From Norana najaformis (lineage: Eukaryota > Annelida > Clitellata > Crassiclitellata > Hormogastridae), in NCBI GenBank assembly GCA_964023275.1, contig OZ029921.1, positions 11,351,806-11,415,805 of the forward strand: a stretch of 64,000 bases of DNA. The letters are read 5' to 3'. A model generated the notes under the pieces. The model searched no databases. It was not told the origin of the DNA and saw only the letters and a program-made list of their open reading frames with translations. The position numbers were made by a program, and so were the translations under genes. Shown in pieces: positions 42,851 through 54,379 of this stretch. The first letter of the stretch is position 1. The number at the start of each line of letters is the position of its first letter.

Positions 42851-43299
42851 TATATAGACTTATAAGTCTAATATTTGTATATTTTTTATCTAAACATGAT
42901 ATTATATACATGTACATTATATACACATTGTGAGAAAACTACCTATTCTTAACAAGAATTTCAAGCGTTTTTAGAGAAAGAAACTTTTAAAAAAGCAGGT
43001 TTCAGTGTTATTGACAGACGGCTGATACTAAGTGCCAGAGAAGAAGTATACTAGGCGAGTAACTTTAATTTCTTGTGTATAATGCTCAAAGAACAAAAGT
43101 GAACAGCTATTGTCTTTGATAAACCATGTGTAAGAGTCATCTATATTATATAAAATTTGACGTCAGAGCTTAAAACATGCAGACAACTTCAGCATTTGCT
43201 ATATTTTATGCAGGATTTGTGCTTTCAGCAAACGTCTTCAATCTGTTCCCATATGTTTTTAAATTCAGCGTACTGTAATTGCAACTTTTTGCTTAGTTT

Positions 43300-43849
43300 C
43301 TAATGCAAATGTTCCAGATCTTCGTCTTCTTTGCTATCAGAACAGGCATCCTCACTTGTAGTTCTCGACTTAGGTTTTTTGACGTGTTTGGAGCCTTGTC
43401 TAGGCTTCCATATGGGGGATCCAATAGGTTCTGCCGACACAATGTGATTTGAGTAGGTTGTAGGGTTATAACTTGCTTGAACCAATCTCGCGCCCGCACG
43501 ATCGCTAGCCAGCGTTGATTGAGAACCTAATACAACTTCATTTTCCTGGTTGTTTTTGTACGATGCATTTGTGGTTTCAGTTTCCTCTTCACGGCAAAAT
43601 TCCTTTTTTGAAAAGCTAGAGCCTTCATACGGGTTAATCAATGGGTCTATCAGCAATGATTGAGGTCGTTTCTTATTTCTCAATGAAAACTTGCAGCTGT
43701 AAGCAGTAGCATAAGGTTCCTGAAAGGTGTTTAAATGACGACACCGCAAGACGTCCTTTTGGCCATGCATTGCAATTGGTATGCGATTAACACTTCGAAG
43801 AATGGTGTGCTGGATGGTTCGAATAAAGTCTCGTCTAGCTTCTTGCGAA
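43300..43849 (-). CDS. Last exon of a TIAM/still-life-like Rac GEF
   Basis: The acceptor TTATCTAG at 43857-43850 precedes SSQEARRDFIRTIQHTILRS, then VNRIPIAMHGQKDVLRCRHL, and the frame stays open for 183 codons to a TAG at 43300. The first lines match the C-terminal helix of the second PH domain of TIAM/still-life-type exchange factors, which activate Rac at the membrane. The remainder is low-complexity, Ser/Lys/Glu-rich (SRTTSEDACSDSKEDEDLEH). The splice phase matches the exon at 49582-49772: AG from that exon plus T here gives Ser. Identity is inferred from the PH-end pattern; the junction itself is strong. Confidence 0.6.
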
Positions 43850-44634
43850 CTAGATAACAGAACAATTCAAATATGTGGGTCATGTCAATGTATTAGCATC
43901 CTTTTTAAACAGGTTTCTATATAACAAGTGTCAGTTCAACAAAATGTATTCAATCCAGCAGTTCATATACAAAAATATAGTTCCTCTTGCCCCGAGTATG
44001 TAAATAAATTGCAGGGTAAGAAACAGGGATGAAATGGGTCAAGTTCCTCTAAAATATTAATTCGGCTGGACTTGTACAGAACGCAGGCATATATTTTGCA
44101 ACCTTCCCTTCTGTAGTTGGTAATGTTATCCGGATCCAGTTCCGCTTCTTCGAAGAATTGCACACTTTTGACATGTCGGCGTCGAACTGCAGAGCTTCGC
44201 TAGTAGAAGGATGAAATTCACTGATGAATTTATGCAGGACGAAAGTTGAAATTGGGTCATAAAATGGAAACATTTCCGGCGGAGAAGACAGATGAAGTTA
44301 TTCGTCACCATTCACCATTTCGTGCTGATATAGCCAGCACTGCGTTGTTTAGCATGTGGGAGAAGCTGAACACTTTTAGAACAGAACTGTTTCTAAATCT
44401 TTGAGTTGATCATCTCTCTCAGCTGGACACGAGATTTGTTAAAGTTCGAGATCTTCAACACTTAAACCATGAAAGCCGCCTTTCCACAGCAGAAGAAAAC
44501 TGATGAAGTTGGACCTCAAGAATCATATAATCATTGAAGTTGATATGGGTATCAAAATCGTCTTCATGTCCGCTGAAATCCAGCAATCAAGAGACACAAC
44601 AAAACTCAACTCAAGTAGTGGAAAACGTAAGGGA

Positions 44635-45900
44635 TAGAGGATCGTAGTGCGCCTCCCTTTCATTCGAATTTGCTTTGTGGTTCTTGTGTCTGTAGTTTAC
44701 ATACTTACTGAACTATATTTTGATTGGACATTTGCCGTAGCTGAATAAGAATTAATTAAAGACGAGTAGATTTAGTCTAGTCTAAAACCGGTTAAATAGT
44801 TAAATAGTTGGACAATAAAGGCCAGCTTGGTTAATTAGTAGTTTAATTGCTGTGTTTTGTCTGAGCACGTCTATTGCAACCAATTGTTCAGCAAGGCCGG
44901 AACTAATCGTGACAAAGAACTAACTTTTTAGTCAGCGGCCTATAGTTTCGCCCGCATGACTGCTAAGAATTGAAGGTTCACCATCACGCCACTGCTCTGC
45001 AGAGGAATTCCGGACGGACTATTTAGCGTCATAATGTCATAATTAATTAAACAGAAGGATAACGACGGGAAAAAATGCCTTTATCAAGATAAAAAAATTA
45101 ATGAGAGGAACCTAAAGATGGGAATAATCAAAGCATTTATATGGAGCAGGCTCTTACATGGACCATCTGATAAGAAGACATCAGAAAATTGGAGGTTTTT
45201 GAGTTATGGAAATGGTGACTGTTACATGGACAGAGCGCAAAAGAGATGCTTCAACAGGTGGAAGAGAGAAGATCTATGATGGCTAGAAAAAGAACGAGAC
45301 AGATACTGAGAGGTGATTCCCTTCTGAGAAATATTATAGAGGCAAGAATTGAAGGAAAGAAAAGAAGAGAAAGATCTAGACAAATGCTACTAGATTGGAT
45401 GATGGCGGGCTGATATGGTATACTGAAGGAGGCCCAACAACGTCAGAAATGGCGACATTGGACGTTCGAACCTGCCCGAGGCAGAGAACTTAAAGAAGAA
45501 GAATTTAAGCGTTAAAGCGTTCTATTTGATTTAGTATTACAGAGGCTACGGGCGAGTAAAATTTGTAAAGGACGCCTCGTAATTCTCGAAGTCAAAGTTA
45601 GAATTCGGTAGATTTAAGTGAGCTCAGTTGCTCAGTGGCTAATTTACGGTGAAGTATAAGCTGTGATAATAGCAGCGTACGATCGAACTAGTCGTTTTTC
45701 GTTGAGAAAGGACGATAGAAAGACCGTAGTTAGCCGAATCTGGATGAGGGAACATTGATCGTCGGATTTGAACGCATCATTTGTTCGGTAAACTATTGAC
45801 TAACTCATCATTCAGCTGGCGAGAGACATATTACAATCGACAGTAACACCCAAGGGACTACATGATACTGTCTACACAAAATCTTAGCTCGCTGAGTTCA
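44635..45900 (+). repeat. Non-coding repeat D
   Basis: Homologue of repeat B, with the same order of shared words (GTAGTGCGCC, TACATACTTACT, TAAATAGTTAAATAG, GTGACAAAG, GACGCCTCGTAATTCTC, GACTAACTCATCAT). It is interrupted by a LINE fragment at about 45055-45498. No useful frames. Confidence 0.6.
45055..45498 (+). pseudogene. RTE/X-like LINE fragment inside repeat D
   Basis: The plus strand reads ERNLKMGIIKAFIWSRLLHG, then QTQRRRQ-like and DSLLRNIIEARIEGKKRRE in a second frame, QMLLDWMMA, and EAQQRQKWRHWTFEPARGRE before an AAGAAGAA end. This is the well-known C-terminal tail of an invertebrate LINE polymerase. Frameshifts are present. Confidence 0.7.
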
Positions 45901-46139
45901 AATTATAATATGTCTACGACTAGATAAACCAAGTGCTTGTAAAATAAGATAACTAAGGAATTATCTAAGGAATTAGGTCTCTTCCTTATCAATACTATAT
46001 ATAAGCATTATATATAAGCATTGATTGAGCTAAGTCTGTATTATATTTACACTACGTTATTTCTTGCACTTCTTGTGGCCATGGATAGATGAATAACATA
46101 GATGAATAAAATATCCTGTCTATGTGACGGATGTTTCTA

Positions 46140-46745
46140 TAACTCACACTCGAGGTTGTCTTTCATCAAAAGACATTAGGGAAAAATTCAACTCACAGTT
46201 GACTGCGATTGAACAGATCGTATAATGCATCGCAGTTTCTCGATGACCTTGCGTATTACATCAGCTTCCGAACCAACCTTCGCCAGCTAATTTCAATAAA
46301 TCGAATATAGTCGAGCTTGATATCGACATCCAGATGATGACCAGGATCGCGGTTGCTCAAAGTCAAAGTTCACGCAAAACGTTTCTAACTCGCCACTTCA
46401 TCCGAATGAACTGGCACTAATTCGCCTAACGCTTCCGTACAAAAAGAACTGCTAATTCGCACCACGATGCTTGTTACAAATCGTCTTTTCATTCAATTAC
46501 CGTCGTAGTTACTGACTCTTTCGATGCAATTCGAAGTTCGAAGTTCTAGCTTGCCATAGCACCAACACGTCGAACTCTTTTGAAGGTCGAGCCACAACTG
46601 AAGTCGAACCGTAAAGCGCGGTCACGTCATTCGATTTAACCGCTACAATTTAAATCCTCTGAACTGAATTCCTTTCTTAGATTAACTCGTCTGACAGTGC
46701 CCTTTTGTCCCCATATTATCTAATAACGAATTATGCTGGAATAAA
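46140..46745 (-). repeat. TCGAA-rich non-coding block
   Basis: Read on the minus strand it has the same style as repeats C and E (GAACTTCGAACTTCGAATTG, GGTTCGACTTCAG, TTTGACTTTGAGC), with no useful frame. Direct alignment to C or E is weak, so it is listed separately. Confidence 0.4.
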
Positions 46746-46749
46746 TTAA

Positions 46750-47765
46750 TTTCACTCTTAATTTACATGAATACTGGTCCTTACGTGTAATTAAACATAC
46801 ATATTTAAAACACATTAAGGTATACAGTCAACCACATATATATTTTGGTTAACCATAGACTGATCTTTACTTATACAATGAAAATTAAATTTACAAGTTA
46901 AAACAAAACTGTTACAGAATTTAATTAATGGGGCTGACTATAATGATGGGCTTTTGTGAGTGGATCTGTAAACATACCATGTTGTGAACTCGCCCGCTTA
47001 TCTGTTGGAGTGTAATATGCAACATATCTTATCTTGATGCTAAGCAGGCTTTGACGGAAGGCTTTCCAGTCCAGTAACTTTCATTCTCGTACGGTGATCT
47101 CCTTGGTGACAGGCATGGGATATAGTTGGTCAGCAGGCGGTGTTTGGAAATCGACAGAGGAGGCACAATGGCGACTGTTATTGCGCTGTAGCACAATCGT
47201 GGCTCGTTTATCGAATGATATTGCAAATTTAGATAGTTTTATTTAATAAAATAGAATGTTAATGAGCATCAAGTTCAATGCCATGTACAGTGAAGACGAA
47301 TGTAAACCACAATTAAAGCAGTCTGAAGATGAACCAGAATTAGAGCAGTCTGATAAACACGACGGAACATCGATGGTTGTTATATCTGGGCACAGATTAG
47401 GTTACCAAGGACTGTAAGCTCCCGTATAAACGTCATAGATCGCGGCTGAGATCCTGGTTGGTAAATGGATGTAGTAGTAGTTGCAATTGACTTGTATGCT
47501 GTTCTGAAGGAACTGAGAAACTGATAGAAAAAGTTGCATCAAGTTCTACATGCTTCGTGTGGAAGACAATGATCCCTCCGCCCCTATGCCAGATGTTGAG
47601 CGGGTAAGAATTGCTGTGGCACATCTACGAAATGACATTCTGTAGGCACGTAACACGATCTTTTTAAATTCGCGATTGATATTGTGGTGTGTTGAATGTA
47701 AATGTACATATATGATTACCAATGCCTAATATTTTTATAGCATTAAATTTAGTTGTTTAGTGCGT
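46750..47765. other. Unassigned, weak LINE-like frame
   Basis: No supported gene. At 47570-47630 on the minus strand IWHRGGGIIVFHTKHVELDA resembles the 'GGG-A-Y----' strand of LINE endonucleases but is isolated. Confidence 0.3.
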
Positions 47766-47769
47766 GAAT

Positions 47770-48310
47770 AGGACAATTAGTAGTCAGTTGTACTTTTCCG
47801 ACTTTCCTTCTTTGTCAGCTCCTGTATCTTGCAGTAAACCTTATCATATCTGTTTCTGAAGATCCCCCAGTGGTGTACATTGTTCTTCCAACCAACGTTC
47901 TTTAGCTTTTTAAGTGGTTTTCCTTGGTTCGGGTCGTCTGTATTCCGTCTTTGCTTTGATGCTTTACTTTTCTTCTCTCTTCCATTTTCCGTATCATTTA
48001 ATCTGTAACCCATGGTTTCTTTGGTTGTGGTCTATTCTTGTATCCCATTATCTGCTTCTCCTCAGTTGTAATAACATTTTCTTGGCGAACAACACAAGTT
48101 GATAGTGATCAACTTGTGTTGTTCGCAAAATTCTATCACTATCTGCCGTTGCGTTCACCAAGTCCATAGCTTCCAATACAGTTCTTTTCTCTTCCCTCGC
48201 CTACTGCAGCATTCTAGTCTCCCATCCACATCAAATATTCAGTGCCTTTCACCTTCTTGACAATCACCTTCCTCAATGAGAAAATGTACAAAGAGGGTAT
48301 AGAGAGAGAA
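47770..48310 (-). pseudogene. RTE-like LINE endonuclease to RT linker, decayed
   Basis: On the minus strand: a WMGDxNAAVGEGREEKRT segment (the 'GDFNA-VG' endonuclease strand, partly damaged; about 48250), then DHNQRNHGLQIK and the RT linker KASKQRRNTDDPNQGKPLKK and VYCKIQELTKKESRK (47990-47790). Stops are frequent. A perfect hairpin lies inside it. Confidence 0.5.
48085..48126. repeat. Perfect 19 bp inverted repeat, 4 nt loop
   Basis: GCGAACAACACAAGTTGAT, then AGTG, then its exact reverse complement. Confidence 0.97.
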
Positions 48311-48868
48311 AGAAGAAGGCTAGGAAGAGGGGATAATTGGATTCCACAAAGGCATACTAGGTGTTGGTTGTGAACCGTTTAAAATCTCAGAGGGTAGCGA
48401 AGATTGGGGGTACATGCAATCTGGGTGCTGTGGAGAATAAGGATGCGAGCTTTTCTTACTCTCTTCTTTCGCGTCCAGCACACCTCAGCGGTGCCCTTAA
48501 GAAGGCCTAGTTGGACTTCAGGCATGTGTCCGTGCCTAAGAAAGCCCTAACAAAGTCGGAAAAGAGAAACGCAAATTATCTCAGAAAGCAAATAGGCATA
48601 AAATGGGTGAAAGCCAGTGTTTTTAAATTTATATTCCTTGTTGTGTTAGCTATAAAACTATAAGTCCTTATGTAGAGTTTCGCTGTAGAAGTATTTGTGT
48701 TTACAATTTAATTATGGTTCCCTGCAACAAAATAATATTTAATATGGCCCCTTGGTGTCCTAGTTTTCAGACGTGTGCATGATAAAGTCATGTAAAATGT
48801 TCGCCTTAACCAGTTTACTATGAGAATCTGATTGTTTGCAAACAATAAGATTTTCAAACTATTGAAGA

Positions 48869-48890
48869 CCCACGGGTGACGACCCGTGGG
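48869..48890. repeat. Perfect 9 bp hairpin, GC-rich
   Basis: CCCACGGGT, then GACG, then ACCCGTGGG, in an AT-rich context. No promoter or terminator role can be assigned. Confidence 0.9.
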
Positions 48891-49581
48891 CGTGGATTGA
48901 ATCATTCAAAACCAGTAAGAAAATTCCACGCAGTCGAGTTGAAGTAAATTTGGACGCAATAAACGACTTGGATCTCAAGAAAAATACACGTTTCTTTGGA
49001 ACTAAAACTGGCGACAACCGGATGTGTAGCCGCTGAAAAGTTTTAGAGCTATAAAAATTAAATGATGAATAAATTAAATGAGCCATTCTTACGGTCTACG
49101 TTTTGGCTCGAGTTGCATTAAATGATATTTCGTACATTGATGAAATCGCTTCTGAAATGATTCTAAATTTGTTTTTCATGAATTACTTTTCGAATGTGTG
49201 TACCATTTAAGAGTTGGTTGGAGGCTTTTTGATGATTTGGGTCTTTTGTGATAGTTATGCTGGACCAAAATTTATGAAGTCTTGCCAACAGAAGATCTTC
49301 ACGATTGCTTTATGTATAACCACAATAAGATGACTGTATAAACTGCTTTACACAAAGAAAGCAGTAGATTTCCATAGAGCCACTTAAAATTCTATAGACC
49401 ATGCTCAAATGCGTACTCGAGTTTCTAGGTCATAGAAGAAAAGGATATTTACTACAAGCAAATTTTTGTCATATTGTCTGAGTTGATAAACAAATAAAGC
49501 ACGATTACGCAGCAATATCTTCAAAACGTTTCGTAATTGGAGTATTTCGAATAAAAATTGTAAAATAAACGCAGCAGATAC

Positions 49582-49772
49582 CTAGCAAACTGGAATATCT
49601 TCTCTGGTTGATCGACTATTCTTGATCCATACTGAACCAGCTCCCAAACTCCATGACATTCATAAACATCACCAACCATGGTGCGAACTTGTAACTGCTC
49701 CACTGGAATTACAATTTTGAAACGAGCTGCCTCAGTATTTTCTCCACAGAGCGATGGTCTGCCATGCTGAGA
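49582..49772 (-). CDS. PH-domain exon of a TIAM/still-life-like Rac GEF
   Basis: A 191 bp exon with acceptor TTTACTGTAG|TCTCAG and donor GCTAG|GTATCT on the minus strand. It encodes SQHGRPSLCGENTEAARFKI, VIPVEQLQVRTM, CHGVWELVQYGSRIVDQP and EKIFQFA. The pattern 'F--VIP---LQVR', 'WEL---------PEKIFQ' is that of the C-terminal PH domain of TIAM/still-life-like exchange factors. It splices in phase to 43300-43849. Upstream exons with the DH domain were not found in the window. Confidence 0.65.
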
Positions 49773-49853
49773 CTACAGTAAATAACATTATTTATTACGC
49801 AAAACTTAAATGACAATTCTTTTCAAACTTTGCAATCAGTAATATATAAAACT

Positions 49854-50170
49854 ATTTTCGTCTTAAATTTGCTGCCGTTTCAGTGCCATTTGTAATACCT
49901 TTAGATTCATCTTAAACTGTTACTGCTAACTTTTATATTTTACCATCTTTGTAGAAATATAGCTATGTTAGCATTTTATGAATAACCTCTTGTGAGTATA
50001 TAAATATATAAAAGTATATAATATATAAAAGTATTTTCGTCTTAAATTTGCTGCCGTTTAAGTGCCATTTGTAATGCCTTTAGATTAATCTTAAACTGTC
50101 ACTGCTAACTTTTATATTTTACCATCTTTGTAGAAATATAGCTATGTTAGCATTTTATGAATGACCTCTT
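49854..50170. repeat. Tandem duplication, 179 bp unit
   Basis: ATTTTCGTCTTAAATTTGCT starts at 49854 and again at 50033. About 135 bp of each copy are nearly identical, followed by an AT-rich spacer. Non-coding. Confidence 0.9.
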
Positions 50171-50219
50171 TTGTAACTTTATAATATATATAGTCCTAGT
50201 AATTTGAAAATCTGTGAAA

Positions 50220-50650
50220 TGTATATGGCGACGGTCAAAATATGGTGTTTATGTATGTTCTTCCAAAACAGTTTTATTTAAATATGCTCCATGTAATACA
50301 CATGCCAGAATAAGTTTGCGACAAATAGATCCTTCTAAATCGGCTTTTGAGCTGTAGGCTTGTGTGTCAATATAGAATATTCTCTGGTTCGTGTGGTGCT
50401 ACGTGCACCTTCTCAAACCTACTTTGTTAATTAAACATGTCCGAAAATCAACCTGAAAATAAACAAAGACTGGTCAAATAAAAAAAAGTCAGACAAAGTT
50501 AGAGACAAATCAAATACCTTATCAATAAACATCAACTAAACAGACTGTTACGTACCATATTCAGTCAAATCAGAAATCGTTGTATCAGACATATCAAACG
50601 CCTTTACTAATCAACACCAAATAAACAGACTATTCAGTTACCGAACTAGT
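50220..50650. other. No recognisable feature
   Basis: No supported gene. AAATCAAATACCTTATCAAT/AACGCCTTTACTAATCAA-like phrases near 50505-50650 are similar to each other (ATCAACACCAAATAAACAGAC-type words twice). Confidence 0.35.
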
Positions 50651-50656
50651 CCAACA

Positions 50657-51013
50657 TTATTGCATCATCATCATCCTCAGCATCCCAGTCGGGGCGGTGC
50701 AATGGGACGAACTTCCGCAAGAAGGCCGGAACACCGCAGCCGTAGGTCGAAGAAGACTCCAAACCCACCCAATCAGGAAGTTGAGGAAAACGTGTTTGAA
50801 GCCCTCCCGACGAAACACTTCAGAGAAGGCGAGGGCCGACAGCGAGGCACTGCAAACCATCGCAGCTATGTCGCGCTTAAGATCCCTAGGGGTCAGACCC
50901 GCAGCCAACCACTCGTCCAAAAACCGAGTAAGATCATCGCCCGGTTCCGGCAAGCCCGGGTCCAGCGGAATGGCCAAGTCTACGGGGACAGGAAGCGAGT
51001 CTGGCGGCTCCAA
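50657..51013 (-). other. 118-codon frame of unknown nature
   Basis: Starts MEPPDSLPVPVDLAIPLDPG and continues GDDLTRFLDEWLAAGLTPRD, with a hydrophobic stretch FLNFLIGWVWSLL. It is Pro/Leu-rich and more GC-rich than its surroundings. It lies at the 3' side of the third gypsy element and may be a remnant of that element; I do not recognise it. Confidence 0.3.
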
Positions 51014-51619
51014 CCAGAGGATCAGTGGGAAGAGACGAAAGGCCGAGCGCCGTCAAAGCCTCGCTAGGAGGTCAGTCGCCATGACGAGACAGCACAGTGA
51101 TGAAGCTGGTACCAGCGCGAACTGCGCGCACAGTCGACGTTCTAGACTCATGCAGACTCAAGTCGACGCAACGAGCTTCTCGCCGAATCTCCCGTAAATG
51201 TAGTTCCACATTTGTTGCAGTGCAGAACAATAAGTCTTTCCGCCACAGTTACAAACAACATACTGCAGTAGTCGACACGTGGAGGCCTTTAAGCCCTGTA
51301 CCGACTGCCAAGGTGACGGCGTATAGGCTAGTCTCCGTTGTTGATATCTTAATGGTTTACGGACGGCTCATTGCTGCCTCTCCGACACTGGCTGAGACAT
51401 CAACACCACGGGGGCCTCTGCACGAAGGGTTTGGGCTACCTAACGCATTTTGGCCGGGTCAAGCGCGATCCCCGTCGGTGTAACGACGTGTCCTAGAAAA
51501 CAGACCGTCCTACACATCAAATGGCATTTACTGGGTTTTACCTTGAAACCCGCTTGCCTGAGCCGCTTTAAATTCTGGCTCAGCCTCCGGAAAGTAGCCG
51601 GTGCGTTTCATAACCCAAA

Positions 51620-52740
51620 TGGGATTACCCACCATCGGAAGATTCCCCTACGCGTGATGAAAGCGGCCTCTCTGCATCCCGCGGATCTACCTCAATCTTG
51701 TGATAACCACTCCAGAGATCCAGCATACTAAACCAGCCTGTGCCAGCGAGATAGTCCAAGCACTCGTCTATCCTGGGGAGCGGATAGGAACCCTTCCGAA
51801 TTTGGTCATTCAGATGACGATACAAAATCTCATGGTTCCATCCTTCTTCTTAGCAAGGACCACATTAGCCCCCTACTCACTCACAACCGGTTCAATCACT
51901 CCGGCATTCAACATCTGATCTAACGCCGATCAATTACCGTCCTATAGAGAAACGACGGTCGTCTTAACGGCTGCCTAATGGGTCGGGCCTCTCCGGTTTA
52001 AATTCTATGCTCACAAATCGAGGTACGTCCCAGCTCCCCTTCGGTTTTGGAGAACACATCTTGATACTCAATCAACAATTCCTGTCCCCGGACCTAACCG
52101 GAAACATCCTTCATCGTCTTTCCAACAAAAGACGGCTCCTCGTAAATCCCGCCATCCCGACAGCTCTCTTCGCTACCTTTTAACTTGACCGTATGTAATT
52201 CTCCCAGCAATTGATCCTTACAGAGCTTAGTAGGGGCTCACTTATATTCCACAATATCCGAGACAACAACCCGTGCCAAATGAACACCCGGCTGAACCTC
52301 TTTTTCCTCGGTCAGCCATGAGAGGGCGATGAAGGATATGTTCCAATACAAGGGCCAGTACACCACTACGTTCGCTACGTCTTCGGCAACCATCACCCAG
52401 CGGCATCACGCGGACCCTCTCCTTTCGCTAGTGCCGACAAACGAGCCTGTGCCGAACCCCAAACGGCACCGATGCTGCCTCAACCAGTCCATTCCTAACA
52501 TTGATTACAGAACCTGATATGAAACTAAGAACAATGTGTCCAACTCGAACCCACGCCTAATCTTAATGGGGATACTGACCTCTCCCAACACCCGGATTTC
52601 CGAGCCATTACCGGCCAAATGTTTACGCCTACTCGGGTGCAACTCTAACCCCATTACAACGGAAAAGAGTACCAGACTCACCTCTGAACCAGTGTCGATT
52701 AGTCAATTCTGAGAACTTCTGTGGATCACACATCGAATGT
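51620..52740 (-). pseudogene. gypsy protease and RT N-terminal half
   Basis: The minus strand reads TDTGSEVSLVLFSVVM (protease active site D-T-G), MLGMDWLRQHRC, LLIEYQDVFSKTEGELGRT, ANVVLAKKKDGTMRFC, then YRHLNDQIRKGSYPLPRIDE and FSMLDLWSGYHKIEVD (first catalytic Asp of reverse transcriptase). Frameshifts and stops occur throughout, and the 'Y-DD' motif region is not preserved. Confidence 0.75.
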
Positions 52741-53149
52741 AGATCGTGTTCCCATCCATTTGGCTTGACGACCTTTGCTAAGCAGCGTGTTTTACGTCTG
52801 CCGCCTCTTCCTCCGGCTGGTCATCAGGTGCGACGATCTCCGTTGTCGAACCCCGGAATCTTCTCGGTTGGCGACAGCGTCGGGCACAGTGACCTCTCCG
52901 CTAATGTAGCAGTCTTGTTCTGTCTTGTTCTAACTGGTGGCGTCTCATCGCCCCCGTGCAGGTTTCGTATAGCCGCTAGTTGTCAGTCCATCTTCTTTTC
53001 CCATTCGGTCTACCAACGCCGCTGTGTCTCTCGTTGCGCCAAGAGGAACAGCTCCAGCTGGTTCTGCAGCGGGCCCATCCAGTCGGTTTCTTGTGTCCCT
53101 CGAAGGCGGTTGTTAGCCGCCGTCGATCGTCTGCATCCGACATTCACTG

Positions 53150-53870
53150 ATAGTCACAAGGCCACACGATAGGCTTCGTCGAGCTTTCTGTGTTCTCGCT
53201 CACCTACTTTTAATGCCAGTTCACGATCACTGATAGCTTCTAGGAATGCGTCTCGCGCCACCATCTCGGTCGTCTCGTTCGAGGGTGTCACGTAAGAAAT
53301 TGTAGCAGGCCACAGCAACAGGAAATCTATCTTGTCGGACATCATGTGGCAGGTCACCAAAGGTCTCGTTAGGCTGTTGACGTCGATAACAGAGCTTTGC
53401 CCTGAAATTCTCCGTCTGTCCCTCGGTACCATATCTCTGCCACAATCTCTTGGTCAGCTCCTCGTACGTAACGTCTTGTTGCACCCGAAATCCCACAGCA
53501 CCTAGGTCGCGGCCTTGTCAAGTGAGCAGCGCAGAAAATCGATCTTGTCCGACGCAGTCCACTTGTTATATGCGGCACATACTTTAAACTGCGTCGGGAA
53601 GGTTTCTACGGATCCGGTTCCGTCGAATTTCCTAGTCTTTATCGGCATCTTCCGCGGTCCCGTCGCGCGCCTTTTTCGCCTCGGTGTTGTCGGGTGGACA
53701 TCATTCTGGATGAACCCCTTGCCACCGCCGATGCAGGGCTGTCGAAGTCAATGCCCTCCAGTAATCGAGTACACTGACTTTTACGACTTTCAAGCATCTC
53801 CCTCCCTGTCTCCGGCTTCGAGCTTTCCGGCTGGCGAGTAGAAGAGTCTGACAGATCCATCAGGGCATAC
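53150..53870 (-). pseudogene. gypsy gag, decayed
   Basis: Minus-strand fragments across three frames give a gypsy-type capsid: a damaged 'FDG---W--F---F' start (about 53620), a KWTASDKIDFLRCSLD-like segment (about 53550-53500), TYEELTKRLWQRYGTEGQTE, NFRAKLCYRRQQPNETFGDL, and EMVARDAFLEAISDRELALK to about 53160. N-terminal Ser/Arg-rich sequence lies at 53860-53640. Several frame changes break it. Confidence 0.7.
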
Positions 53871-53952
53871 GCAATCGTGTTGCACTACTATTGGCTTATT
53901 ACAGATGATCTGTGATTGGTGAACAACCCTTGCGACGGAAGTAGACACGCCA

Positions 53953-53970
53953 ACCCCACTTCTGGTACTA
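53953..53970 (-). other. Primer-binding-site-like sequence, tRNA-Leu (UAA) type
   Basis: The plus strand reads ACCCCACTTCTGGTACTA, close to the 3' end of a tRNA-Leu ending in ...CCACTCCTGGTACCA, upstream of the gag remains in element orientation. Confidence 0.5.
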
Positions 53971-54288
53971 ACTCATGGCGAAATACTGTCCGTCGACGAG
54001 TTTTCTGCAAGTCCGTCAGGTTCGGCTCCTCTAAGTCTAGCGTGAGATTTCTTCTACTTCTCAAATGAAGAACAACGAAGTGAATCTTTCGAATTTAGTA
54101 GCGTTCAATTCGAACAGCAAGCTGGAATTAACTTCGAAGATCAACCGTTCTGTATTATAGTAAAGCAATTCGCGACGAGTCATTACACATGATCAAACAT
54201 CGGAAATAACGACGACGACAACCCACAGCTGCTCGGCCCCTAAACAGCCTCTTTCTCCTCTTTTACACCCCAGCCTACAGCGTGCTGA

Positions 54289-54378
54289 GCCAAGACCGTG
54301 CTGAGCCAAATATCGTGCTGAGGCAAGACCGCGCTGAGCCAAATATCGTGCTGAGGCAAGACCGCGCTGAACCAACGC
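54289..54378. repeat. Tandem repeat, 16/17 bp in 33 bp pairs
   Basis: Alternating GTGCTGAG(C/G)CAAGACC and G(T/C)GCTGAGCCAAATATC units, five to six in total. Confidence 0.85.
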
Positions 54379-54379
54379 A

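Larger units (their letters stand above)
43850..49581 (-). other. Intron of the GEF-like gene, filled with repeats
   Basis: The 5.7 kb between the two phase-matched exons, with GT donor (GCTAG|GTATCT) and AG acceptor (ATCTAG). It contains repeat D with its LINE insertion, a TCGAA-rich block, an RTE-like endonuclease fragment and two hairpins. Short frames at 43963-44273 (minus) lie inside it and are not included in the gene. Confidence 0.6.
50657..53970 (-). mobile_element. Third Ty3/gypsy element, partial
   Basis: Minus-strand order: tRNA-Leu-like primer site (53970), gag (53860-53150), protease (about 52700), and the N-terminal half of reverse transcriptase (52050-51620). RNase H and integrase are absent; a 118-codon frame (51013-50657) of unknown nature follows. 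No LTR pair could be defined. Confidence 0.7.

Noticed and set aside
43963..44311. Three overlapping minus-strand frames that could be another exon of the GEF-like gene
   Set aside because: They lack a clear acceptor and donor, and the flanking exons already join in phase without them.
48869..48890. The GC-rich hairpin as a transcription terminator
   Set aside because: There is no bacterial context and no T-run; in an animal genome this shape has no terminator meaning.
50660..51197. His-rich and Arg-rich plus-strand frames (starting MHHHHPQHPSRGG)
   Set aside because: They overlap the minus-strand side of a gypsy relic, start in a CATCATCAT run and show no domain; GC-rich composition explains their length.
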